Source: an uncultured Lachnospiraceae bacterium
GTDB lineage: Bacteria > Bacillota > Clostridia > Lachnospirales > Lachnospiraceae
NCBI GenBank assembly: GCA_910586705.1
Contig: CAJUJK010000007.1
Coordinates: 96,972-160,971 of the forward strand
Direction of reading: 5' to 3'
DNA length: 64,000 bases
Part shown: positions 36,086 through 44,461 of the stretch, in pieces
Numbering within the stretch: the first letter of the stretch is position 1
Layout: each line of letters starts with the position of its first letter
Position numbers and translations under genes: made by a program
Notes under the pieces: generated by a model
What the model was told of the DNA's origin: nothing
The model's input: the letters and a program-made list of their open reading frames with translations, nothing else
Databases searched by the model: none

Positions 36086-36745
36086 TTACTTCCTCTTATC
36101 CAGCTTCACCGACAGCCGCATCCCCAGCGTCTGGAAAATCTGCACCAGCACCACCAGAAGCACCACCGAGACAATCATAATCAGCGTCTCATAGCGGTAA
36201 TAGCCGTAGCGCATGGCGATATCGCCAAGTCCGCCGCCGCCGACCACGCCCGCCATCGCGGAGTAGCCGAGTATCGTGCCGATGGCGATGGTCACGCCCA
36301 CCAGAATCGACGTCCTCGCCTCCACCAGAAGCACCTTCCATATAATTGTAAACGTGCCTGCGCCCATACTCTGCGCCGCCTCCACCACGCCGTGATCCAC
36401 TTCCTTGATGGAAGATTCGATCATCCGCCCGATAAAGGGAGCCGCCGCAATGGTCAGCGGTACAATCGTTGCCGCCGCACCCGTGCTTTTTCCCACAATC
36501 GCCCTCGTCAAGGGCAGTACCAGAATCAGCAGAATCAGAAACGGAATACTCCGCAAAATATTAGCCGCCACATCCAGCACCCGGTAGACCACGGCGTTTG
36601 GCCGTATTCCCGACTTGTCCGTCACGGCAAGGACTATCCCCCAAGGCAGTCCCAGCACATAGCCGAAGAAAGTTGACAAAAGTGTCATAAACAAGGTGTC
36701 CCGCACGCCTTCCAGCATCATCAGTGTCAGATCACTAGTCCACAT
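36086..36745 (-). CDS. metI: Methionine ABC transporter permease MetI
   Basis: The 219-residue membrane protein has five hydrophobic segments. The permease loop that contacts the ATPase lies near EAAQSMGAGTFTIIWKVLL, matching the EAA motif. Its start overlaps the end of metN by 11 bases. It forms the channel of the methionine importer. Confidence 0.95.
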   Translation of the reverse strand: MWTSDLTLMMLEGVRDTLFMTLLSTFFGYVLGLPWGIVLAVTDKSGIRPNAVVYRVLDVAANILRSIPFLILLILVLPLTRAIVGKSTGAAATIVPLTIAAAPFIGRMIESSIKEVDHGVVEAAQSMGAGTFTIIWKVLLVEARTSILVGVTIAIGTILGYSAMAGVVGGGGLGDIAMRYGYYRYETLIMIVSVVLLVVLVQIFQTLGMRLSVKLDKRK

Positions 36746-37763
36746 AGCCGTTCACCTCCTCCACGGCAAGCCCTCTCTCTGCGAGGTAAGCCTTCATTTC
36801 CTCCTGCACCCTGCGGTCATCCGGCAGGCTTAAAATCATCTCGCCTCTGGCGATTCCCTCCACGTTCTTCGTATCCGCCCGCAGAATGTTGATGGGCTGC
36901 CCGAACTTCAACACCATATTCGCAATTACCGGCTCGAACGACGAATTGACCGAAAATACAATGCGGACACAGCATTTCCCTTTCATCAGTTCCTTCTGTC
37001 TGTCCTCCAGCGTGCGGCGGTCCGTGCCGCTGCCCTTCAGGATCAGTTCCTTCGCCTCCGCCGTCTTCGGGTGCGCGAAAATCTCCGAAACGCGCCCCTG
37101 CTCCACCAGATGCCCCTCGCCGATAATCGCCACGTGGGAGCATATCTCCCGGACCACCGACATTTCGTGGGTAATGATCACTATGGTAATGCCATATTTT
37201 TTATTGATTTCCTTCAAAAGTTGCAAAATAGACTGCGTCGTCCGGGGATCCAGGGCGCTCGTCGCCTCGTCGCACAAAAGAATCTTCGGGTTCGCCGCCA
37301 ATGCCCTTGCGATCGCCACCCGCTGCTTCTGCCCGCCGGAAAGCTGGGACGGATATGCCGACGCCTTATCCGCAAGCTCCACGATCTCCAGAAGCTCCTT
37401 CGCACGCTCCTTCGCCTCTTTTTTCTTCATGCCGCCGATCACCAGCGGGAAACAGATATTGTCGATCACATTCTTCTGCATCAGCAGGTTAAAATGCTGG
37501 AAAATCATGGAAATCTCCCTGCGGGTCGCCCGAAGCTGCGCTTCCGTCATCGCGCCCAGATCTTTTCCCTCGATCTCCACCGTGCCGGATGTAGGGCGTT
37601 CCAGAAAATTCAGACACCGCACGAGCGTACTCTTGCCCGCACCCGACATGCCGATAATCCCATAGATATCACCCGCCTCAATGGACAACGTGATGTGCTG
37701 CAGAGCTTCCACTTTCCCGTCATCGGTCTCAAAGGTCTTGCTTAGATCCCGCACCTCGATCAT
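36735..37763 (-). CDS. metN: Methionine ABC transporter ATP-binding protein MetN
   Basis: The 342-residue ATPase has Walker A GMSGAGKST, signature LSGGQKQRVAIARA, Walker B ILLCDEATSALD and the ITHEM switch. The C-terminal NIL domain (about residues 265-342) binds methionine and inhibits transport when the amino acid is plentiful. GGGAGGAGAA precedes the ATG. It is the first gene of the operon, with a strong promoter and a structured leader upstream. Confidence 0.96.
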   Translation of the reverse strand: MIEVRDLSKTFETDDGKVEALQHITLSIEAGDIYGIIGMSGAGKSTLVRCLNFLERPTSGTVEIEGKDLGAMTEAQLRATRREISMIFQHFNLLMQKNVIDNICFPLVIGGMKKKEAKERAKELLEIVELADKASAYPSQLSGGQKQRVAIARALAANPKILLCDEATSALDPRTTQSILQLLKEINKKYGITIVIITHEMSVVREICSHVAIIGEGHLVEQGRVSEIFAHPKTAEAKELILKGSGTDRRTLEDRQKELMKGKCCVRIVFSVNSSFEPVIANMVLKFGQPINILRADTKNVEGIARGEMILSLPDDRRVQEEMKAYLAERGLAVEEVNGYVD

Positions 37764-37798
37764 TTCCGTGTTCTCCTCCCAGATTTATGATGCACACA

Positions 37799-37858
37799 AA
37801 ATGCCAAAATACAGGCATTTGGGCGCTGGCTCCGACGCCATGCAGCAAGTGCATGGCG
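37799..37858 (-). promoter_or_regulatory. Two hairpins in the metN leader
   Basis: In the leader RNA CGCCATGCA-CTTGC-TGCATGGCG (37836-37858) and AAATGCC...GGCATTT (37799-37820) form perfect stems of 9 and 7 bp. The second stands about 20 bases before the ribosome site. I see no S-box, T-box or other known riboswitch core. They may attenuate, or belong to the folded repeats of this region. Confidence 0.5.
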
Positions 37859-37889
37859 CGTGTGAAAAGTAACGGTTTTATCCCTGCTC

Positions 37890-37918
37890 ACTATAGTATG
37901 AATCCCGTGAAATGTCAA
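37890..37918 (-). promoter_or_regulatory. metNIQ promoter
   Basis: TTGACA (37913-37918) and TATAGT (37890-37895) on the minus strand are 17 bases apart, about 125 bases before metN. Confidence 0.75.
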
Positions 37919-37950
37919 GAATCCAGTTCAGCCAGAGCGAGTCTTTCGGG

Positions 37951-38059
37951 CAAACCGTGCTTGCACGAGTTTGAACGGAAGAAGATGCTCTGAGGGAGCG
38001 CCCGTTGATGAGCAAAAGTAGCTGCGAAGCAGCGGAGAGCGTCAAAGACGCGATTTTGC
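37951..38059. repeat. String of nested hairpins between cysK and metN
   Basis: Consecutive stems: CAAACCGTGC/GCACG-A-GTTTG (37951-37973); AACGG/CCGTT enclosing GCTC/GAGC (37974-38006); and GCAAAA/TTTTGC (38012-38059) enclosing GCTGC-GAA-GCAGC and GCGTC-AAA-GACGC, a three-way junction. A CCGGC/GCCGG pair follows. It is non-coding and could be a structured RNA, a composite terminator for cysK, or an interspersed repeat. Confidence 0.6.
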
Positions 38060-38090
38060 GACCGGCGCGGGCTGAAATGTGCCGGACTGT

Positions 38091-39023
38091 TTACGCAAAC
38101 AGCGGCGTGGAGAGATACCTGTCCCCCGAATCCGGCAGGAGCGCCACGATCACCTTTCCTTTATTCTCCGGGCGCTTTGCAAGCTGCGCCGCCGCGTGGA
38201 GCGCCGCTCCCGAAGAAATGCCCACAAGCACGCCCTCCTGCGTGGCAATCGCCCTACCCGCCGCAAAAGCGTCCTCGTTGGAAACCTTTATGATCTCGTC
38301 ATAGATATCCGTATCCAGCGTTTCCGGCACAAAACCCGCACCGATTCCCTGAATCTTGTGCGCACCCGGCTGTCCGCCCGAGAGGACCGGGCTGCTCTCC
38401 GGCTCCACCGCCACCACCTTTATCGCGGGATTCTTTTCCTTTAAATAAGAACCGATGCCCGTTATGGTGCCGCCGGTACCCACGCCTGCCACAAAAATGT
38501 CCACCTTACCGTCCGTGTCCTCCCAGATCTCCGGTCCGGTGGTAAGTCTGTGGATCTCCGGGTTTGCCGGATTGTCAAACTGCCCGAGAATAATCGAACC
38601 GGGCGTCTGCGCCTGCAATTCCTCCGCCTTGGCAATAGCGCCCTTCATCCCTTTTGCGCCGTCTGTCAGCACAAGTTCTGCACCGTATGCCTGCAGCAGT
38701 TTGCGCCGCTCCACACTCATGGTTTCCGGCAGCGTCAGCACCGCACGGTAACCCTTTGCCGCCGCCACGGACGCCAGCCCGATTCCCGTATTACCGCTGG
38801 TCGGCTCAATGATCGTGCCGCCGGGCGCGAGTTTTCCTTCCCGCTCCGCCACCTCGATCATATGTAAGGCGATACGATCCTTCACCGAACCTGCCGGGTT
38901 AAAATACTCCAGTTTCACCAGCACCACCGCGTCTGTGATGCCGTTCTTCTCCTCATAGTGGGTCACCTCCATAAGAGGCGTATGCCCGATCAGTTCCGAT
39001 GCGCTCTTTTTAATGTCTGCCAT
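38091..39023 (-). CDS. cysK: Cysteine synthase A (O-acetylserine sulfhydrylase)
   Basis: The protein has 310 residues from the ATG at 39023 (MADIKKSASELIGHTPLMEV), with GGGAGGAAG just upstream; the frame is open for another 94 codons that are not coding. The PLP lysine lies in NPAGSVKDRI and the substrate loop is TSGNTGIGLAS. GVGTGGTITG binds the PLP phosphate. It makes cysteine from O-acetylserine and sulfide in the cytoplasm. Its own promoter lies in the upstream gap. Confidence 0.95.
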   Translation of the reverse strand: MADIKKSASELIGHTPLMEVTHYEEKNGITDAVVLVKLEYFNPAGSVKDRIALHMIEVAEREGKLAPGGTIIEPTSGNTGIGLASVAAAKGYRAVLTLPETMSVERRKLLQAYGAELVLTDGAKGMKGAIAKAEELQAQTPGSIILGQFDNPANPEIHRLTTGPEIWEDTDGKVDIFVAGVGTGGTITGIGSYLKEKNPAIKVVAVEPESSPVLSGGQPGAHKIQGIGAGFVPETLDTDIYDEIIKVSNEDAFAAGRAIATQEGVLVGISSGAALHAAAQLAKRPENKGKVIVALLPDSGDRYLSTPLFA

Positions 39024-39088
39024 TTTCTTCCTCCCTTTTACACGCGCCATCCCGCTTTTTCTATATGTGCGGAATGTTTCGCTCTTTA

Positions 39089-39151
39089 TTTCATACCTTT
39101 TTGATATGATTAATATGAAATGATAATACACCCGTTTTTTTCCAGTGTCAA
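39089..39151 (-). promoter_or_regulatory. cysK promoter and inverted repeat
   Basis: TTGACA (39146-39151) and TATTAT (39123-39128) on the minus strand are 17 bases apart. Immediately downstream a TTTCATA/TATGAAA inverted repeat (39089-39095 and 39114-39120) covers the start of transcription, a position suiting a repressor. Confidence 0.65.
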
Positions 39152-39177
39152 CCATTATTTTATAAAAATTACTGCAT

Positions 39178-39206
39178 TTGTTCCCAAGTCTGATTTGTGG
39201 TATACT
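39178..39206 (+). promoter_or_regulatory. Promoter of the first CgeB-like gene
   Basis: TTGTTC (39178-39183) and TATACT (39201-39206) are 17 bases apart, 60 bases before the start codon. It is divergent from the cysK promoter. Confidence 0.55.
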
Positions 39207-39267
39207 CGACACAGACAAATGACCGCCATAACCGCGCGGATTTGACGCGAGAATAGAGGAGACCGCC

Positions 39268-40407
39268 ATGAAAATACTTTTTATAGAATGGGCAAGTTTC
39301 GGCAACGCCGATATGAAGGACGCCTTTGCCAGAGAGGGGCATCAGGTCGTCAGTTTTCCTTTTTCCAACAAGGACGCCCGCAGGAACGCCGAGATCGAAT
39401 CCGCGCTCACAGGGAAGCTGCGCGAAGCAGTCCCCGACGTGGTCTTTTCCTTCAACTATTTTCCCCTTATTTCCAATGTATGTAAGCGCGAGGGACTGCC
39501 CTATATTTCATGGATCTATGACAGCCCCTATGTCATGCTCTATTCCTACACCGCCATCAACCCCTGCAACACCATCTACGTGTTCGACCGGGCATTGTGC
39601 CGGGAATTTAATGAGGCGGGCATAAAGACCGTCCGCTATCTGCCCATGGCGGCGAACACAGACCGACTGGCTCCGATTGCCGGCTGCCCGTTTCTGTACG
39701 ACGTTTCCTTCGTGGGCTCCCTTTATACTGAGTCCCACAACTTTTTCGACCGCATGGAGAACCTTTCCCCCTACGCGAAAGGATATCTGGAAGGACTGAT
39801 GCAGGCACAGATGCATGTGCAGGGCTACAACTTCATTCAGGAGTCATTGTCTCCCATTATGGAAGAGTTGTACCAGGCACTTCCCATGGATCCCAACCCG
39901 GACGGCGTGGAGACGAGAGAGTACCTCTACGCCCAATACGTTGTCAACCGCAAGCTCACGGGGCTGGAACGGCTACGCCTGCTGACCGCAGTCACAAAAC
40001 GGCACACACTGGATCTGTTCACGATAGATCCCGCCTTTTCCCTCCCTAACCTGCGCAACCATGGGACCACAGATTACTATGCCGAGATGCCTCTGGTCTT
40101 TAAACAAAGCCGGATCAACCTCAATATCTCCCTGCGCAGCATCAAGAGCGGCATCCCTCTGCGCGCTTTCGATATCATGGGAAGCGGCGGTTTTCTGTTA
40201 AGCAATTATCAGGAAGATTTCCTTGAAAACTTTACCCCCGGGGTAGACTTTGAATATTATGAAAGTGAAAACGATATGCTGCAGAAGATAGACTATTATC
40301 TGTCCCACGAGGACGAAAGAATCGCTATCGCAAAAAACGGTCACGACAAGGTGGCTGCTGCCCATACTTATCGCGACCGCGTGCGGGAGATGCTGGCTGG
40401 TCTGTAA
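39268..40407 (+). CDS. CgeB-like glycosyltransferase (DUF3880/GT1-like)
   Basis: The 379-residue soluble protein has an N-terminal Rossmann-like half (MKILFIEWASFGNADM, then VFSFNYFPLISNVC and PYISWIYDSP). The C-terminal donor-binding half contains FKQSRINLNISLRS and AFDIMGSGGFLLSNYQED, the usual ending of CgeB-type glycosyltransferases. It is a paralogue of the protein encoded at 54228-55406; both share FVGSLYTE and GYNFIQESL/GCNFIPESL. The position beside sugar-nucleotide and GT2 genes next to flagellin suggests glycan building on flagellin. Acceptor and sugar are unknown. Confidence 0.85.
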   Translation: MKILFIEWASFGNADMKDAFAREGHQVVSFPFSNKDARRNAEIESALTGKLREAVPDVVFSFNYFPLISNVCKREGLPYISWIYDSPYVMLYSYTAINPCNTIYVFDRALCREFNEAGIKTVRYLPMAANTDRLAPIAGCPFLYDVSFVGSLYTESHNFFDRMENLSPYAKGYLEGLMQAQMHVQGYNFIQESLSPIMEELYQALPMDPNPDGVETREYLYAQYVVNRKLTGLERLRLLTAVTKRHTLDLFTIDPAFSLPNLRNHGTTDYYAEMPLVFKQSRINLNISLRSIKSGIPLRAFDIMGSGGFLLSNYQEDFLENFTPGVDFEYYESENDMLQKIDYYLSHEDERIAIAKNGHDKVAAAHTYRDRVREMLAGL

Positions 40408-40442
40408 AACCGCATCGCCCGGCGTTCTTCCTGTCAAAGCAT

Positions 40443-40958
40443 TTATAGGATATTCCCCATCTCGTCCACCTTGCCGCATATCCTTGCCGGCACACCTTTC
40501 ACGAGACAGTAATCCGGCACGTCCTCCGTCACCACAGCCCCTGCCGCAACCATCGCATATCTGCCCACCGTGTGCCCGCAAACAACCGTCGCGTTGGCAC
40601 CGATGCTGGCGCCTTTCTTTATCAAGGTTTTTTTGTAATTCTCATGCCCTTTCGGGTAAGCCGCCCGGGGTGTCAGGTCGTTGGTAAACACGCAGGACGG
40701 GCCGCAGAACACGTCATCCTCCAGCTCCACGCCTTCATAGACAGAAACATTGTTCTGAATCTTTACGCCGTTTCCAATCTTCACACGGTTGGAAATATTC
40801 ACATTCTGTCCAAGCACACAGTTCTCACCGATCACCGCCCCCGCCTGCACATGACAGAAATGCCAGATTTTTGTACCTTCCCCGATGGTAACATTCTCAT
40901 CTATATAACTGCTCTCGTGCACAAAGTAATTTTGCGCCACAGCTTCCGTCCCGCTCAT
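40443..40958 (-). CDS. Hexapeptide-repeat N-acetyltransferase, WbpD/WlbB-like
   Basis: The protein has 171 residues from the ATG at 40958 (MSGTEAVAQNYFVHESSYID). Left-handed beta-helix hexads are obvious (IGEGTKIWHFCHVQAGAVIG, then VKIGNGVKIQNNVSVYEGV). The sequence matches the WbpD/WlbB type that acetylates the 3-amino group of UDP-2-acetamido-3-amino-glucuronate. It sits 16 bases after a WbpB/WlbA-like dehydrogenase gene. The aminotransferase WbpE that should act between them is not in the window. Confidence 0.82.
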   Translation of the reverse strand: MSGTEAVAQNYFVHESSYIDENVTIGEGTKIWHFCHVQAGAVIGENCVLGQNVNISNRVKIGNGVKIQNNVSVYEGVELEDDVFCGPSCVFTNDLTPRAAYPKGHENYKKTLIKKGASIGANATVVCGHTVGRYAMVAAGAVVTEDVPDYCLVKGVPARICGKVDEMGNIL

Positions 40959-40974
40959 TGATCCGTGTCCTCTC

Positions 40975-42069
40975 TCATTTCCTGCTCTTTTCCGCATCCG
41001 GGAATCTCCCCGCAAAATCCATCGTCGCACACGCCTCCAGCGGGAACTTCACCCTGCACCCCTCCGCGGCGGATTTATAAATCGCAAGCACAAGCTCCAG
41101 CGCCCGCTTCCCGTCCATCGCCGTGACATAGGGCTGTCTGTCCTGTGCGATGGCGTTGATCATATCCGCATACAGCGGCGTATGCCCATAACCGTATACA
41201 TTCGGCGGATTCTCATGGAATTTCGCCTTGACCTCCTCCGGGTCATCCAGAAGATCTGAAAAACGCCACTCCTCTATCACATTCACGGACTGACCGCCCG
41301 CCTTCACCGTTCCCTTCTCGCCGAAGATGTACAGCGTTTCCTCCAGATTGTTCGGGTAAACGTCAGTCGTCCCCTCCACAATGCCGTAGCTGCCATTCTT
41401 AAATTTAATCAGGGCGATCCCCATATCCTCCGCCTCGATGTAATCGTGGTTGAGCCGATCCGTCATACCCACCACCTCGTCGATCTCGCCGCCCATCATC
41501 CAGCGTAAAAGGTCAATATTGTGGATGCACTGGTTCATCAGCGCGCCGCCGTCCTGTTCCCATGTGCCGCGCCATGACGCCCTGTCATAGTATTCGTGAT
41601 TCCGGCACCATCTGATATGCGCCGTCCCGTAAAACAGCCGTCCGAAACGGTTCATGTCGATTGCTTCCCGTATGATCTGCACCGATTTGTTAAAGCGGTT
41701 CTGGTGGCACGCGCACACTTTCACATGATGCGTAATCGCCGCACCGATAATCGCATCGGCATCCGCAATGGAGAGCGCGATCGGCTTCTCAATGATGCAG
41801 TTGCAGCCATGCGCAATACAAAACAGCGCAATCTGCGCATGTTTGCCGCTCTCTGTGCAGATCGCCACAAGTTCGGGTTTCTCCGTCTCTATCATCTCCC
41901 GGTAATCGGTATACTGCTTCACGCTCCCGCCCAGCTTAAATTTCCGCACCTTGTCTTCCATACATGACGGATCGATATCGCAGATCGCCGCCAGCTCCAA
42001 TTTATTATTCTGTGCCGCCGCTATATGATTCGGTGAAATGCGGCCACAGCCGATTAATACATATTTCAT
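40975..42069 (-). CDS. Gfo/Idh/MocA family oxidoreductase, WbpB/WlbA-like
   Basis: The protein has 364 residues from the ATG at 42069. The Rossmann loop reads KYVLIGCGRISPNHIAAA, the sugar-binding motif EKPIALS contains the conserved Lys, and CACHQNRFNKSVQ fits the WlbA branch (UDP-N-acetylglucosaminuronate 3-dehydrogenase). The pairing with the acetyltransferase gene supports a role in making a 3-acetamido sugar nucleotide. The exact substrate is inferred. Confidence 0.85.
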   Translation of the reverse strand: MKYVLIGCGRISPNHIAAAQNNKLELAAICDIDPSCMEDKVRKFKLGGSVKQYTDYREMIETEKPELVAICTESGKHAQIALFCIAHGCNCIIEKPIALSIADADAIIGAAITHHVKVCACHQNRFNKSVQIIREAIDMNRFGRLFYGTAHIRWCRNHEYYDRASWRGTWEQDGGALMNQCIHNIDLLRWMMGGEIDEVVGMTDRLNHDYIEAEDMGIALIKFKNGSYGIVEGTTDVYPNNLEETLYIFGEKGTVKAGGQSVNVIEEWRFSDLLDDPEEVKAKFHENPPNVYGYGHTPLYADMINAIAQDRQPYVTAMDGKRALELVLAIYKSAAEGCRVKFPLEACATMDFAGRFPDAEKSRK

Positions 42070-42186
42070 TCGTTTTCTCCTCTGCCTCTGTCCGTGGCGC
42101 CCGCCGTATTTTCCGCCTGTCCTTCCGCCGTCCGACGCCTGTCTGTAATTAGTGTACCACAAAACCGCTCCGATTGCTCCTAAAAT

Positions 42187-42215
42187 TTGCCTGTTGCCTG
42201 TAAATATGCTAAGAT
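42187..42215 (+). promoter_or_regulatory. Promoter of the GT2 cluster
   Basis: TTGCCT (42187-42192) and TAAGAT (42210-42215) are 17 bases apart, 36 bases before the first GT2 gene. Confidence 0.45.
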
Positions 42216-42250
42216 AAATTTATTATGACCCAATTGTAAAGGAGTTTTTC

Positions 42251-43312
42251 ATGCATCCCATATCTGTTTGCATTATTGCCAAAAATGAAGAGGCGCGCAT
42301 CGAGCGGTGCCTCCAGTCCATCAAGCCCTGCGGCTTTGAAATTGTGGTCGTGGACACAGGCTCCACGGACGAAACGAAAGAAATCGCCGCCAGATATGCG
42401 GACAAGGTGCTCGATTTCACATGGTGCGACGACTTTTCCGCCGCCAGAAATTTTTCCCTGCGGGAGGCATCCAACAACTGGATCTTTATGATCGACTGCG
42501 ACGAGACCGTAAAGGAAATCGATGTGGAGGAGCTGAACTACTTCCGCAAGCATCTCCCGGACAGCGTGGGCAGCGTGTCCCGGGAAAATCTGGTGACCGA
42601 GAACGGCGTCCTCACGCTGAATAACGTGGATTACACAGAACGTTTTTTCAATAAAAAGCTGTATCGCTACACAGGCATGATCCACGAGCAGCTCACCCCC
42701 ATCCGGGGGCAGGAAATTTCGGCGTTTCTGCTGCAGACAACCCTGCTTCACACGGGCTACGATATGACCCCGGAAGAACGGGAAGCGAAATACAAACGAA
42801 ACTTCACGCTGCTAGAAAAACAACTGTCACAGGATCCTCAGAATCCTTACCTGTACTACCAGCTCGGAAAAACCTGTGAGATTCTGGAGGACTTTGCGCG
42901 CGCCTGCACCTACTATGACAAGGGGCTTTCGTTCGACCTCGACCCGGAGCTTGCCTACGTGCAGGCGATGGTAGTTTCCTACGGCAACGCGCTCTTGCGC
43001 ACAGGGCAGCATGAAAACGCCCTCGGCTTTGAAGGCATTTACGACGAGTTCTCTTCCGTGACGGACTTTGTCTATCTGATGGGAAACATCTACAGAGATA
43101 ACCTCATGCCGGAGCAGGCGCTGGCGCAGTATCAGAAAGCGCTCCAGATGCCCCCCGGACGACAGAGCGGCACAAACTCTTTCCTGCCCCTCTACCAGTG
43201 CGGACTGCTGTTTGAGGAGCTTGGGGATGCGGACAGCGCGCGTGCGCTCTATGCACAGTGCGGAGATTTCGCCCCGGCTGTGCAGCGGCTGGCTCTGCTG
43301 AAATCGTCTTAG
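42251..43312 (+). CDS. GT2 glycosyltransferase with C-terminal TPR-like repeats (1)
   Basis: The 353-residue protein has a GT2 domain at about 1-220. It starts PISVCIIAKNEEARIERCLQ, with VVVDTGSTDETKE for nucleotide-sugar binding, CDDFSAARNFS, and DCDE as the DxD metal site. The C-terminal part has helical repeats (NPYLYYQLGKTCEILEDFA), as in the SunS-like protein glycosyltransferases. First of four tandem paralogues; AAAGGAG precedes the ATG. Cytoplasmic flagellin or peptide glycosylation is likely. Confidence 0.88.
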   Translation: MHPISVCIIAKNEEARIERCLQSIKPCGFEIVVVDTGSTDETKEIAARYADKVLDFTWCDDFSAARNFSLREASNNWIFMIDCDETVKEIDVEELNYFRKHLPDSVGSVSRENLVTENGVLTLNNVDYTERFFNKKLYRYTGMIHEQLTPIRGQEISAFLLQTTLLHTGYDMTPEEREAKYKRNFTLLEKQLSQDPQNPYLYYQLGKTCEILEDFARACTYYDKGLSFDLDPELAYVQAMVVSYGNALLRTGQHENALGFEGIYDEFSSVTDFVYLMGNIYRDNLMPEQALAQYQKALQMPPGRQSGTNSFLPLYQCGLLFEELGDADSARALYAQCGDFAPAVQRLALLKSS

Positions 43313-43385
43313 ATGCTGCAGGCATATAGTTTACATAACACAATATATTTAACTCACGACCCACACAGAAACGAGGACAACTATT

Positions 43386-44459
43386 ATGATTCCGCTTTCG
43401 GTCTGCATTATCGGAAAAAATGAAGAACAGCATATAAAAAATTGTCTGGCGCCCCTTGCGCCCCTCCTTTTTGAGGTCGTCTACGTGGACACGGGTTCCA
43501 CAGACCGTACAAAGGAGATTGCCGCTTCGCAGGGCGCCAGAATATACGATTTTACATGGTGTAACGATTTCTCCGCCGCCAGAAACTTTGCGCTTGAGAA
43601 GGCATCTCACGAGTATGTTCTCTTTATAGACTGCGATGAGTATCTGACAGAACTTGACACGCCGGCTCTCCTGACCGCGCTTGAAGCGCACCCGCAGGGC
43701 GTAGGACTGCTACTGCGCAACAATTACTATGAGGCGAACGGGACGCAGACGAACTATCCCGACCGCGTGGAACGGCTTTTTTCCAAAAAACACTTCCACT
43801 ATAAAGGCATTATCCATGAGCAGGTCGTCAGAACGGGCAGCGACAGCCCTTTCTATGATCGTTACGAAATCCCCCTGACTGTGGATCATGCCGGTTACAG
43901 CGGCGGCATGGACGTCATGCGCCGGAAAGCGGAGCGAAACAACGCGCTGCTCTTCCTCGAAATTGAAAAAACGCCAAAAGACCCTTATCTCTATTTTCAG
44001 GTAGGGCAGTCTTACAACGGCATCCGCGATTATGAAAACGCCTATATTTACTATAAGAAATCCTTTGCGCTGCCGGTAAATTTCCGGGAACCATGGGTGC
44101 AGATCATGGCAACCGCCTACATCAACGCCATGAACCACACGGGACGTTCCTCGGAGGCGCAGACCTTTTTTGAACCGATTTACGAACATTTTTCCGGAGA
44201 CGCGAATTTCTACTGCAGCATGGGAAATATCTATCTGAATCTGGACCCGCCCCAGCCTCTCCGCGCCATGGCGGAGTATGTCAAGGCGCTTCAGTGCCCC
44301 GACGCAAGGGAAAAAGGCGCCAACAGCTTCATTCCCTACTACAACATCGGTCTGGTAAACGAAATGCTGGGCAGCCGGGATTCCGCTCTGACTTTTTACC
44401 AGAAGGCGGCTGATCTGGGCTTTGTTCCAGCCATAGAAAGACTCACGGGAGGACTATAA
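43386..44459 (+). CDS. GT2 glycosyltransferase with C-terminal TPR-like repeats (2)
   Basis: The 357-residue protein has the same layout as its neighbours: PLSVCIIGKNEEQHIKNCLA, YVDTGSTDRTKE, CNDFSAARNFAL and DCDE. C-terminal repeats follow (DPYLYFQVGQSYNGIRDYEN). It is closest to the third copy, with which it shares RRKAERNNALLF and ENAYIYYKK blocks, so these two probably arose by recent duplication. It lies 73 bases after the first copy. Confidence 0.88.
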   Translation: MIPLSVCIIGKNEEQHIKNCLAPLAPLLFEVVYVDTGSTDRTKEIAASQGARIYDFTWCNDFSAARNFALEKASHEYVLFIDCDEYLTELDTPALLTALEAHPQGVGLLLRNNYYEANGTQTNYPDRVERLFSKKHFHYKGIIHEQVVRTGSDSPFYDRYEIPLTVDHAGYSGGMDVMRRKAERNNALLFLEIEKTPKDPYLYFQVGQSYNGIRDYENAYIYYKKSFALPVNFREPWVQIMATAYINAMNHTGRSSEAQTFFEPIYEHFSGDANFYCSMGNIYLNLDPPQPLRAMAEYVKALQCPDAREKGANSFIPYYNIGLVNEMLGSRDSALTFYQKAADLGFVPAIERLTGGL

Positions 44460-44461
44460 TT

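Noticed and set aside
37764..37890. S-box or T-box riboswitch before metN
   Set aside because: None of the conserved cores could be found in the leader; only simple hairpins are present.
38005..38304. Plus-strand reading frame starting in the cysK-metN gap
   Set aside because: It runs antisense into cysK and begins within a region of nested hairpins; no ribosome site or domain.
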